A stretch of DNA of 64,000 bases, taken from contig NZ_CP099399.1 of NCBI RefSeq assembly GCF_024721175.1, forward strand, positions 372,001 to 436,000, given 5' to 3'. This DNA is from Rhizobium sp. Pop5. Its GTDB lineage: Bacteria > Pseudomonadota > Alphaproteobacteria > Rhizobiales > Rhizobiaceae. Every line of letters starts with the position of its first letter. Position 1 is the first letter of the stretch. Positions 46,087-57,300 of the stretch are shown one piece after another. A program made the position numbers and the translations under genes. Under the pieces are notes generated by a model, which saw only the letters and a list, made by a program, of their open reading frames with translations, was not told the DNA's origin and searched no databases.

Positions 46087-47976
46087 TTAAGGTTTCGCCG
46101 GTGCGTTGAGCAGCGGAACCGGTGAAATCACCGGGTTCGGCCATGAGCCGCCGACGAAGAACGGCAGAGGCGGCAGCTCGGCTACCTTGGCCGGATCGGT
46201 CGCTTCCAGCGATCCGGAAAGCGCCAGCCCGTTCGATTGATAGGTGATTACGCCGGAAAGCGTCAGCGTCTGCGTCGCGCCGGTAATATGAGCGTCGCGG
46301 ATTTCGGCGGAACCGTTGGCGAAATCGGCCTGAAGGTTGAGCCGGTCGAAGCTGAAGGCGCCGTTTGCCGCCGCGCTCAACGGAAAGAACGGCTTTTCGG
46401 CTGCCTGGGTCCGCAACGTTCCCGCATCGATGCCGGGGATCGTGCCTTCCTTGGTCCAGAAATGCAGCTTGCCGGTGACGTCGCCGAGACCGGCCGTCCA
46501 GATCGCCTTCGAGGACTGCAGGTCGAGATCGAGCGATCCTGTCGCAAGCGGCAGCGGTCCCGTGAGGTGCAGGCGCTCGGCAAGGGCAGCGAAGTCGGCA
46601 TCACGGATCGACAGCTGCAGCTTGCCGCCGCCGTCGAAGTCACGCTTTGTCGCCTCCAGATGCGCGGTCATCTCACCGCCTTCGAACTGGCTGTCGCCAA
46701 TGTCGAATTTCGCCTCGCCGCCGGCAACGATCATACTGGCGCCGACATCGGAAAGCTCGAAAAGACCCATCTGCGCGCGTCGCGCCGAAAGCCTGACATC
46801 GACGTCGAGCAGTTGCAGCGGCTCACTCATGCCGGCGGAGATTTCCCCTGCCTCTCCGGCGGCGAGCCTGAGCGCGAATGCATCGAGGAACGGCTTGAGG
46901 TTCATTTCGTCGAAGGCGAGCGTCCCGCCGATCTTCGGTCGTTTGCCGATTTGGGTGGAAAGGTCCATCACCCCGGTGGCGCTCGCGTCGTTGAGCGACA
47001 GGCTGAGATTGTTGAAGCGCAGCCCGCTGCCGGACGACATGATGTCGGATTCCACCGAGGCGCTTTTCAGCGTCCCGATGCCGGGGATCGATTTGCCCGA
47101 CCAGGCCAGCAGCGCCGGCACGTCGGGAATAGTGGCGGTGATGTTGCCGGAAAGGGCGGAAATGCTGGCGATGCTCGCAATTCCCTGGAAATGTGCGGTC
47201 AGCAGATTGGATGTGAGCGATGTCCGCGTTTCGGCATTCCTGCCGGCAAAGGCGAGCAGCGGCTGGCGCGAAGCGAAATCGACTTTCAGGTCCTGCCCGT
47301 TGATGCGGGCGATGACGACCGCCGAGATCGCACCGGAAAGTCGCGGCCAGGCGATGTCGGCCGTGACGCTGTCGAAATGATAGATATTGCCGGTTCTGAT
47401 GTCGGTGACCACAAGCGCACCGTCCTCGACAGTCACCGCGCCGATCTCGGCATCGAGATCGGGATCGAGCACCTCCGCACCGTTTTCGTAGCGTACGCCG
47501 CTGATCGCGCGGGCAAGCAGCCCGGCATAACTCCAGTCGATCAATCCTTTTTCATCCCGCGTCAGCGCAAGGCCGGGACGCAGCAGGTGAAACTCGTGGA
47601 AGCTTGCGCGCCCTCTCAGCGCATCGATCAGGCTGAAATCGGCCGACAGGCTTTCGATGCTGCCGAGCAGCTTGTCGCCGTTTTCGCGCGGCTGGCGGAT
47701 GGTGACCTGGTTCAGCGTGATGCGCGGCGTCGGCCAGAATTCGAGAACCGGGGTACCCTTGATCTCGGCATGATAGCCCGTCCATTTCGACAGCGCGTCC
47801 TCGATGCCGGAGCGCACGAAGCCGGTCGAGATGAGATAGGGGGCGGCGACCCTGAGGGCCACGAAAAGTCCGAGCGCGATCAGGAGAAAAACGGTCGAAA
47901 GACGGGCAAAAGCCGGCAGCCAGCGCGAAACGGGTCCGATCTTCCTCCGCCACCTGCGATGTCTTGACGTACCCAT
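46087..47976 (-). CDS. AsmA-family protein
   Basis: A 629-residue envelope protein. After a basic N-terminus there is one membrane segment (~residues 23-45, FARLSTVFLLIALGLFVALRVA), then a long periplasmic beta-strand-rich region. The start of that region, SKWTGYHAEIKGTPVLEFWPTPRITLNQVTI, is the AsmA N-terminal signature, and AsmA-like C-terminal sequence (~400-600) follows. AsmA proteins are implicated in outer-membrane lipid transport or homeostasis. It is convergent with the ALDH remnant and divergent from acsA2. Confidence 0.88.
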   Translation of the reverse strand: MGTSRHRRWRRKIGPVSRWLPAFARLSTVFLLIALGLFVALRVAAPYLISTGFVRSGIEDALSKWTGYHAEIKGTPVLEFWPTPRITLNQVTIRQPRENGDKLLGSIESLSADFSLIDALRGRASFHEFHLLRPGLALTRDEKGLIDWSYAGLLARAISGVRYENGAEVLDPDLDAEIGAVTVEDGALVVTDIRTGNIYHFDSVTADIAWPRLSGAISAVVIARINGQDLKVDFASRQPLLAFAGRNAETRTSLTSNLLTAHFQGIASIASISALSGNITATIPDVPALLAWSGKSIPGIGTLKSASVESDIMSSGSGLRFNNLSLSLNDASATGVMDLSTQIGKRPKIGGTLAFDEMNLKPFLDAFALRLAAGEAGEISAGMSEPLQLLDVDVRLSARRAQMGLFELSDVGASMIVAGGEAKFDIGDSQFEGGEMTAHLEATKRDFDGGGKLQLSIRDADFAALAERLHLTGPLPLATGSLDLDLQSSKAIWTAGLGDVTGKLHFWTKEGTIPGIDAGTLRTQAAEKPFFPLSAAANGAFSFDRLNLQADFANGSAEIRDAHITGATQTLTLSGVITYQSNGLALSGSLEATDPAKVAELPPLPFFVGGSWPNPVISPVPLLNAPAKP

Positions 47977-48269
47977 GATCTCCGCCGGTCATCAGCCGGT
48001 TATGCCGTTATGCGCTGATTTCGCCGGATATAGGAAATATCAGGCATATGCAAATGTCCTACAGTGCCGCGCGTCTTTTCAGACGCGCAAGGGAGGTTGT
48101 AACATTTTCATCCCCGCACCGCCCAAAAATGCGTAGCGGATTTGGGACAGCGATAGGCATAAATCAAGGACCCTTTGATGAGGGCCGCTTAAGGTGCCGG
48201 ATCGAGGCGGTTCCGCACTTTATAATGCAATGCAGCATGATATAAGAACGGCATTGGGAGGAGGATTAA

Positions 48270-50222
<1,953 letters not shown>

Positions 50223-50608
50223 TAGGAACCGTAAACTACAAGCTTTCACCATCTATCAATCTTCTGTCATGGAAACCTTTCGTTAAGAAAGGTTTGTCAA
50301 ATGTGAAGTCAACCTTGGGGGCCGCACTTGAACGAGGCGGCCTGAAGCCTTCGGGCTTACAACATGACGTTGATCGACTGAGCTTTTGTTGAACAGCACC
50401 AATTTTTAAGGCAGCCTCCTGGCTGCCTTTTCTTTATGTTTCCCTACTGACGTTGAATTTGCTGCTTATTAGCCACACCAACTTAAAAATGTAGGAAGAA
50501 CAGACATCCCCATGGTGCCATACCTCTGCGTCGGCTACACCTCGGCAAACAGCCGCAGCAGGTCCGCAATCGCGATAAATCCGCAGCTTAGGGGGAATAG
50601 TTCCACGT
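50223..50608. other. 386-bp intergenic region with hairpins and a terminator; possible small RNA
   Basis: No convincing gene lies between acsA2 and the exporter. It contains an inverted repeat AAACCTTT/AAAGGTTT (50273-50295), a small UUCG-tetraloop hairpin AAGCC-TTCG-GGCTT (50345-50358) and a strong terminator (50408-50436). Three hairpins ending in a terminator could be a small RNA of roughly 150-190 nt, or just the acsA2 3' end. A 29-codon GTG frame at 50302-50391 has no recognisable product. The DNA is more AT-rich than acsA2. Confidence 0.4.
50408..50436 (+). terminator. Rho-independent terminator between acsA2 and the type I exporter
   Basis: AAGGCAGCC (50408-50416), a TCCT loop, GGCTGCCTT (50421-50429): a perfect 9-bp stem followed by TTCTTT. 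It insulates the RTX secretion genes from upstream transcription. Confidence 0.8.
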
Positions 50609-52756
50609 ATGGATGGCGTCATTTCGCAGCACCTGGACTCCGGTCTTCGTGCGCTCTGTGGCATCGCTGCGTTCTATCGAATTGCTGCCGACCCGGCTCT
50701 ACTGCAGCACGACCTGGCGCTGAAGGGGCGCTCGTCCGAAGCCGTTGATATTCAGAGAGCTGCCAAGATTATCGGACTCAAGGCGCGTGTCGTGGAGAAG
50801 GTCACGGAGCAACGGCTTCGAACCATGCCAGTCCCCGCCATCGTCAAAGTGCGCAGCGGAACCTTTCATGTATTCGCCGGGTTGAATCCATCCGGTAAGT
50901 ACAGACTTGTCGATCCGATAACGCGCGTTGATCGCGAAATTGCTCGGTCCGATATATTGGCCGAAATCGACGCGCGCGTTATTCTCGTGGGGCGGCGTAT
51001 AAGGGGCGAAGGGTCCGATCCGCGAGAGTTCGGATTCAAATGGTTTCTTCCATCGATCTGGCGTTATCGAAAGCCGCTTGCGCATGTATTGCTCGCCTCG
51101 CTGTTTGTGCAGATCTTTGCGCTCATCACGCCTTTGTTCTTTCAGGTTGTGGTCGACAAGGTGCTGACGCATAAGGGTTATTCGACGCTATTTGTGCTTG
51201 TTGCCGGTATCGCGATCGTCGGCCTCTTCGATGTCATGCTCCAATATCTGAGAGCCTATGCACTGGCTCACACGACGAACCGGATCGACGTCGAGCTCGG
51301 CCAACGCCTGTTCCATCATCTGCTGCGGCTGCCACTGGAGTATTTCGAGACGCGGTCTGCCGGCCAGACTGTCGCCCGCGTTCGCGAACTTGAAACCATT
51401 CGCGCATTCCTGACCGGACAGGGACTGTTTTCGGCCCTCGATGTCGTGTTCACATTTGTCTTCATCGCGGTTCTTTTCGCTTATTCCTGGAGCTTGACGC
51501 TGATCGTCATCGCCGCCATCCCGATCTACATCCTGATCGGAAGCGTGGTGCGACCGCCACTGCGCGAATTCATCAAGGAGAAGTTCAATCGGGGCGCGGC
51601 AAGCCAGCAGTTCCTCGTCGAAGCCATCGTCGGTATCCACACGGTAAAGTCCGCCGCGGTAGAGCCGGTGATGCAGGCGCAGTGGGAGGAGAAGCTCGCA
51701 GCTTACGTGCGAACAGCCTTCGATACGACATTGCTTGGCGTCGGCGGGCAAAACGCCATTCAATATGTGAGCAAGCTTTCTACGGCCGCCCTTCTTCTTT
51801 TCGGTGCGAGGGCGGTCATCGAAGGCGAGCTTTCCGTTGGTTCTCTCGTCGCCTTCAACATGATTGCCGGCCAGGTCACCCAGCCGATCTTGAGGCTGTC
51901 TCAACTCTGGCAGGATTTCCAGCAGGTGCAGATCTCGGTCGATAGGCTCGGCGACATCCTGAACACCCCGACAGAGCGTCAGCCAGCCGCGCGGTTGTCG
52001 TTGCCTGCACCAAAGGGAAAAATCGATTTTCGAAACATCACCTTCCGTTATCGGCCCGGCTCGCCGGAGGTCCTGAAAAACATATCGCTCGAAATAAAGC
52101 CGGGAGAGGTCATCGGTATCGTCGGAACCTCGGGCTCTGGGAAGTCGACGCTCGCGAAACTGGTGCAGCGTCTTTATATCCCCGAAGAGGGGCAGGTCCT
52201 TCTTGACGGCATGGATCTCTCCCAGCTCGATCCCGCCTGGCTTCGAAGCCACATTGGCGTCGTTCTCCAGGAGAACCTGCTGTTCAACCGGACGATCCAC
52301 GACAATATCGCGTTCTCAAACCCAGCGATGCAGCGCGCTCAGGTTATTGCGGTCGCCAAGCTCGCCGGGGCAGATGAATTCATTTTGCGAATGCCGCACG
52401 GCTACGACACGATGATCGAAGAGCGCGGCGCGAACCTGTCCGGTGGCCAGCGTCAGCGGATCGCCATTGCCCGTGCGCTTGCCACCGCTCCCCCGATCCT
52501 GATTTTCGATGAAGCGACCAGCGCCCTCGACTATGAAAGCGAGCGCGTCGTGCAAACCAACATGCGCCAGATCGCCGCCGGCAGAACGGTCATCATCATC
52601 GCGCATCGGCTCGCCGCTGTGCGGCCTTGCAACCGGATCATCGGCATGGCTGGCGGACGTATAGTTGAAGTCGGCAGCCATGACGATCTGCTCAAGCGCC
52701 CGGAGGGGCTCTATGCGCGACTTTGGGCCTTGCAGAATGACAGAGGCGCCGCGTGA
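50609..52756 (+). CDS. Type I secretion ABC exporter (HlyB-like, C39-like domain)
   Basis: A 715-residue ABC exporter. Residues ~1-130 form a C39 peptidase-like domain (HLDSGLRALCGIAAFYRIAADPALLQHDL). Where true C39 peptidases have ECG this protein has DSG, so the nucleophile Cys is replaced and the domain should bind but not cut its cargo, as in HlyB. The membrane domain spans ~150-430. The ATPase domain has Walker A GTSGSGKST (~506-514), signature LSGGQRQRIAIARAL and Walker B PILIFDEATSALD. Its stop overlaps the start of the fusion-protein gene, and the RTX gene follows. It most likely exports that protein. No TolC-type gene is in the window. Confidence 0.94.
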   Translation: MDGVISQHLDSGLRALCGIAAFYRIAADPALLQHDLALKGRSSEAVDIQRAAKIIGLKARVVEKVTEQRLRTMPVPAIVKVRSGTFHVFAGLNPSGKYRLVDPITRVDREIARSDILAEIDARVILVGRRIRGEGSDPREFGFKWFLPSIWRYRKPLAHVLLASLFVQIFALITPLFFQVVVDKVLTHKGYSTLFVLVAGIAIVGLFDVMLQYLRAYALAHTTNRIDVELGQRLFHHLLRLPLEYFETRSAGQTVARVRELETIRAFLTGQGLFSALDVVFTFVFIAVLFAYSWSLTLIVIAAIPIYILIGSVVRPPLREFIKEKFNRGAASQQFLVEAIVGIHTVKSAAVEPVMQAQWEEKLAAYVRTAFDTTLLGVGGQNAIQYVSKLSTAALLLFGARAVIEGELSVGSLVAFNMIAGQVTQPILRLSQLWQDFQQVQISVDRLGDILNTPTERQPAARLSLPAPKGKIDFRNITFRYRPGSPEVLKNISLEIKPGEVIGIVGTSGSGKSTLAKLVQRLYIPEEGQVLLDGMDLSQLDPAWLRSHIGVVLQENLLFNRTIHDNIAFSNPAMQRAQVIAVAKLAGADEFILRMPHGYDTMIEERGANLSGGQRQRIAIARALATAPPILIFDEATSALDYESERVVQTNMRQIAAGRTVIIIAHRLAAVRPCNRIIGMAGGRIVEVGSHDDLLKRPEGLYARLWALQNDRGAA

Positions 52757-54207
52757 AAAGTAAAGCCGCCAAAGCTGCGCGTTATGCTGGCCTTCCCTTG
52801 CGCCCGCTGGCGCGATCCGACCACGAGTTTCTGGCGCCGGCGCTCGAAATTCTGGAGACGCCCCCCTCGCCGGTGCGAATGGCGCTGATCTTGATCATTT
52901 GCGGCTTCGTCACGACGGCGTTGATCTGGTCTTATATCGGCCGCATCGACATCATTGCGGCCGCACAAGGCAAAATTCAGCCGACGGGCCGTGTCAAAGT
53001 TGTTCAGCCACTGTTGACGGGTAAGGTGAAGGCGCTTCCGCCGCCGAATGGCACGCCCGTCAAAAGCGGCGATATCCTGCTCGAACTTGACCCGACTGAT
53101 GCCATTGCTGATGAGACAGACGCAGCAAAAGGCCTGGCATCCGTGAGAGCCGAAGTCCGACGCCGAAAAGCCGCGGTCGACTATGTTCGGTTTCAGGAGA
53201 GCGACCAGCCGCCGACGATCTCCTGGGACGCAGACGCGCCCGATGAATTGCGTCGTCGTGAGGAAGGCATCCTGCGAGGCGACCTCGAGCAATTCCTGGC
53301 CGCGGCTGCGTCGCTCGATGCTCAAAAGCACCAGAAGGAAGTGGAACGCGATCGTCTGGTCGTGACGGTTGCGGCCCAAAACTCGCTGGTTGAGACCCTG
53401 AAGGAGCGCGTGGCGATGCGCAGCGCGTTGGCTTCGAAGGAAGCCGGCACGATGGCGAGTGTGATCGATGCCACCGAAACATCGAAAGAGCAGGCGACAC
53501 AGCTTGCCGTGCAGGAGGGCCACCTCGCGGATGCCGTGGCCGGCATCGAGGTCTTCGCGAGGGAGAAGGACAAGCTGACACGAACGTTCCTGAGCGATCA
53601 ACTCGGACGGCTCGGCGACGCGGAGCGTCGGGTCGAAGAACTGGAGCAGCGGCTAGCAAAAGCCAGGAATGTTCGAGAGCAGATGACCTTGCGCAGTCCG
53701 ATAGACGGCACGGTGCAGGCGTCTTCGATTACCAGCGTGGGTCAAGTGGTGACCGTCGGCCAGGATGTGATGCGTGTCGTGCCTGAGGGGAGCGTGTTGG
53801 AGCTCGAAGTCTACGCTTTGAACAAGGATATCGGCTTCATCAAGATCGGGCAGGACGCTGTCGTCAAGCTCGAAGCCTTTCCCTTCACCCGTTACGGAAC
53901 GATCCCTGCTCATGTCACAAAAATTGCGGCAGATGCGATCCCCGAACCCGACGCCGCACGCCGCGAGGGCGACCCTGCGGCAAGGCAGGCGGAGACAACG
54001 TTCGGCGGCGCCGAAAGAATGCAGAACCTGGTTTTCCCGGTCACGTTGAGCCTGGACACTGACCAGATTTCAGCAGACGGCCGTAACGTCAAGTTAAGTG
54101 CCGGCATGGCAGCAATTGCGGAAGTGCGAACGGGCGAGCGGAGAATGCTGGAATATGTCTTTTCGCCTTTGGTCGAGGTCGCGGAGGAAGCGCTTCGTGA
54201 GCGATAG
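52753..54207 (+). CDS. Type I secretion membrane-fusion protein (HlyD family)
   Basis: A 484-residue periplasmic adaptor. It has a short cytoplasmic N-terminus, one membrane helix (~residues 43-65, ALILIICGFVTTALIWSYIG), then the family start IAAAQGKIQPTGRVKVVQPLLTGKVKALPPPNGTPVKSGDILLELD. A long coiled-coil hairpin (~110-320) and the lipoyl/beta-barrel return (MTLRSPIDGTVQ, YGTIPAHVTKIAADA) follow. It starts with GTG at 52753, overlapping the exporter stop by 4 bp, so the two are translationally coupled. It should bridge the exporter to an outer-membrane TolC-type channel encoded elsewhere. Confidence 0.94.
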   Translation: MKSKAAKAARYAGLPLRPLARSDHEFLAPALEILETPPSPVRMALILIICGFVTTALIWSYIGRIDIIAAAQGKIQPTGRVKVVQPLLTGKVKALPPPNGTPVKSGDILLELDPTDAIADETDAAKGLASVRAEVRRRKAAVDYVRFQESDQPPTISWDADAPDELRRREEGILRGDLEQFLAAAASLDAQKHQKEVERDRLVVTVAAQNSLVETLKERVAMRSALASKEAGTMASVIDATETSKEQATQLAVQEGHLADAVAGIEVFAREKDKLTRTFLSDQLGRLGDAERRVEELEQRLAKARNVREQMTLRSPIDGTVQASSITSVGQVVTVGQDVMRVVPEGSVLELEVYALNKDIGFIKIGQDAVVKLEAFPFTRYGTIPAHVTKIAADAIPEPDAARREGDPAARQAETTFGGAERMQNLVFPVTLSLDTDQISADGRNVKLSAGMAAIAEVRTGERRMLEYVFSPLVEVAEEALRER

Positions 54208-54322
54208 TTGCCAAAATCAAAAACTTACTGAATAGAAATGAAGCTTTTGGTTGAATTTTCCATTTTTATGGAGCAGAGGGAACGGGCTTTACGGCCGAAT
54301 GGAATAGGCAAACGGGGATTTT
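54208..54322. promoter_or_regulatory. AT-rich leader before the giant RTX gene
   Basis: 115 bp, strikingly AT-rich for this genome (for example around 54213-54268). It could carry a separate promoter for the RTX gene, but no specific -35/-10 pair is certain. AACGGGGATTTT precedes the ATG at 54323, a modest ribosome binding site. Confidence 0.35.
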
Positions 54323-57300
54323 ATGACGAACCTTATTACTTCGACGAAGAACGTCAGCTTGACTGGCGATCTGAAAGTTGACGGGCTCTTCAGCGGCACT
54401 GCCTGGAACGGAACTATAACCTATGCGTTTCCCACTACCTCGGAATCCTATGCCTATAGTGGCGAGAAAGACTATCAATTTTCTTCAATTTCGTCTCAAC
54501 AGCAGTCTCTCGCTTTGTTCTTTATGGAGCAGTCCTATGGGAATGCGGCAAATGACGGCTTCTCCGTCGAGGGGTTCACGAACGCCAACTTTGAGGCCGG
54601 CAGCGCGGGTACCGCAACGGTGCGGTTCGCTGAATCGTGGCTACCTCCGACAGCATGGGCCTATACTCCAGATCAAGGCGAGGCGGCGGGCGATGTGTGG
54701 TTTGGCACGGAATATGCCGGCACCGAGGATGATCTTCGCTTCCCGGGGTTCGGCAACTATGCGGGCCAAACCGTGGCGCACGAGCTGGGTCATGCTCTCG
54801 GGCTGAAGCATGCTCACGAACCGGATTTCGTGCACAATCCCAGGGTCGTTCCGAGCGCCTACGACTCGCTCGAATATACGATCATGACCTACCACACATA
54901 TGTCGGAGACAATTTGAGTGGGTACAAGTATGAGCATGATGGCGCGCCACAAACCTTCATGATGCTCGACATCGCCGCCCTGCAGGAAATGTATGGTGCG
55001 GACTACACCACGAACAGTGGCGATACCGTCTATAAGTGGAATCCGAACCAGGGCATCACCTATGTCAACGGGGTGGCCGCCATCACGCCCGATGCCAACC
55101 GCATCTTCGCGACAATCTGGGATGGCGGCGGTATCGATACCTATGATTTGAGCGCTTATACTACTGCCCTCAAGATCGATTTGCGAGCAGGAGGATACTC
55201 GGTCTTTTCCCAGAGCCAGTTGGCCGACCTGGGAGGAGGTCCGAATAATGGTTATGCCCGCGGCAACATTTTCAACGCCCTTCTTTATCAAGATAATGTT
55301 GCATCGTTGATTGAGAATGCTCAGGGCGGCTCCGGCAACGATACGATTATCGGCAACGAGGCGGACAATACGCTCTGGGGCAATGCCGGAGATGATTCGC
55401 TTTCTGGCGGTTCTGGCAATGACACATTGATCGGCGGAACGGGCAACGACACCTATATTGTCGATGATCTGGGCGACGTGGTCACCGAAGGACTGAATCA
55501 AGGCACCGATCTGATCAATACGTCGCTTTCTTCCTATGCCTTGACGAATATTGCGAATGTCGAGAACCTGACCTATACGGGATCCGCCAGCTTCACCGGC
55601 ACTGGCAATGCGCTTGCCAACAGGATCACCGGCGGCGCCGGCAACGATCTGCTGGACGGTGGCGCCGGCAGTGACACATTGATCGGCGGTGCCGGTAACG
55701 ACATCTATGTGGTCGACAATAGCTTTGATTTTGTGTTCGAGGTTGCGAACCAGGGGACGGATACAGTCCGGACGGCGCTTTCAAGCTATACGCTCAGCAA
55801 CAATGTCGAGAACCTGAGCTACACGGGATCTGCCGGCTTCACGGGCACCGGCAATGCGCTCGACAACGTTATCACCGGCGGCGCCGGCAATGATGTGCTG
55901 AATGGCGGGTTTGGCGCCGACAGTCTGATCGGTGGCGTGGGCGACGACACCTATGTCGTCGACAATGTCGGCGACGCCGTCGTCGAGAACGCCGCCGAAG
56001 GAACCGACACGGTCTGGACGAACCTGAGCGCCTATACGCTTGGCGCCAATGCCGAGAACCTCATCTCCTTCGGCACGGGGGCGTTTAACGGAACCGGCAA
56101 TAGCCTCGCCAACACGATCACGGGTGGGTCAGGTGCGGACATTCTGGACGGAAAGGCGGGCGCCGACAGTCTGATCGGTGGAGCGGGTGACGACGCCTAT
56201 GTCGTCGACAATGTCGGCGACGCCGTCGTCGAGAATGCCGCCGAAGGAACCGACACGGTCTGGACGACCCTGAGCGCCTACACGCTTGGCGCCAATGCCG
56301 AGAATCTCACCTACTTTGGCACCGGGGCGTTTGCCGGAACCGGCAATGGGCTTGCCAATACGATCACCGGCGGCGCCGGCAACGATCTTTTGGACGGCGG
56401 CGCCGGCAGTGACACGCTGAAGGGCGGAGCGGGTGACGACACCTATGTCATCTCCACCGGTGACGTCGTCGTCGAGAATGCCAACGAGGGTATCGACACG
56501 GTTCGCACGGCACTGGCAAACTATACGCTCAGCAACAATGTCGAGAACCTGACCTACACGGGATCTGCCGGCTTCACGGGCACCGGCAATGCGCTCGACA
56601 ACGTTATCACCGGCGGCGCCGGCAATGACGTGCTGAATGGCGGGTTTGGCGCCGATAGCCTGATCGGTGGCGTGGGCGACGACACCTATGTCGTCGACAA
56701 TGTCGGCGACGCCGTCGTCGAGAACGCCAACGAAGGAACCGACACGGTCTGGACGAACCTGAGCGCCTATACGCTTGGCGCCAATGCCGAGAACCTCATC
56801 TCCTTCGGCACGGGGGCGTTTAACGGAACCGGCAATAGCCTCGCCAACACGATCACGGGTGGGTCAGGTGCGGACATTCTGGACGGAAAGGCGGGCGCCG
56901 ACAGTCTGATCGGTGGAGCGGGTGACGACGCCTATGTCGTCGACAATGTCGGCGACGCCGTCGTCGAGAATGCCGCCGAAGGAACCGACACGGTCTGGAC
57001 GACCCTGAGCGCCTACACGCTTGGCGCCAATGCCGAGAATCTCACCTACTTCGGCACCGGGGCGTTTGCCGGAACCGGCAATGGGCTGAACAACGTCTTG
57101 ACTGGCGGCGCTGGCAACGATCTTTTGGACGGCGGCGCCGGCAGTGACACGCTGATCGGTGGCGCGGGCAACGACATCTATGTGGTCGACAATGCGGGCG
57201 ACGCGATCGTCGAGGCGGCGGGCGGCGGCACCGATGAATTGCGGACGGCGCTTGCAGCCTACTCGATCACCGCGCTGACCAATGTCGAGAACCTGAGCTA

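Noticed and set aside
50302..50391. GTG-started 29-codon frame before the exporter terminator
   Set aside because: Too short, no clear ribosome binding site and no known product; it also covers the UUCG hairpin.
54641..55501. - strand open frame inside the RTX gene
   Set aside because: The + strand there encodes the zinc site, Met-turn and serralysin linker, so the reverse frame is a shadow.
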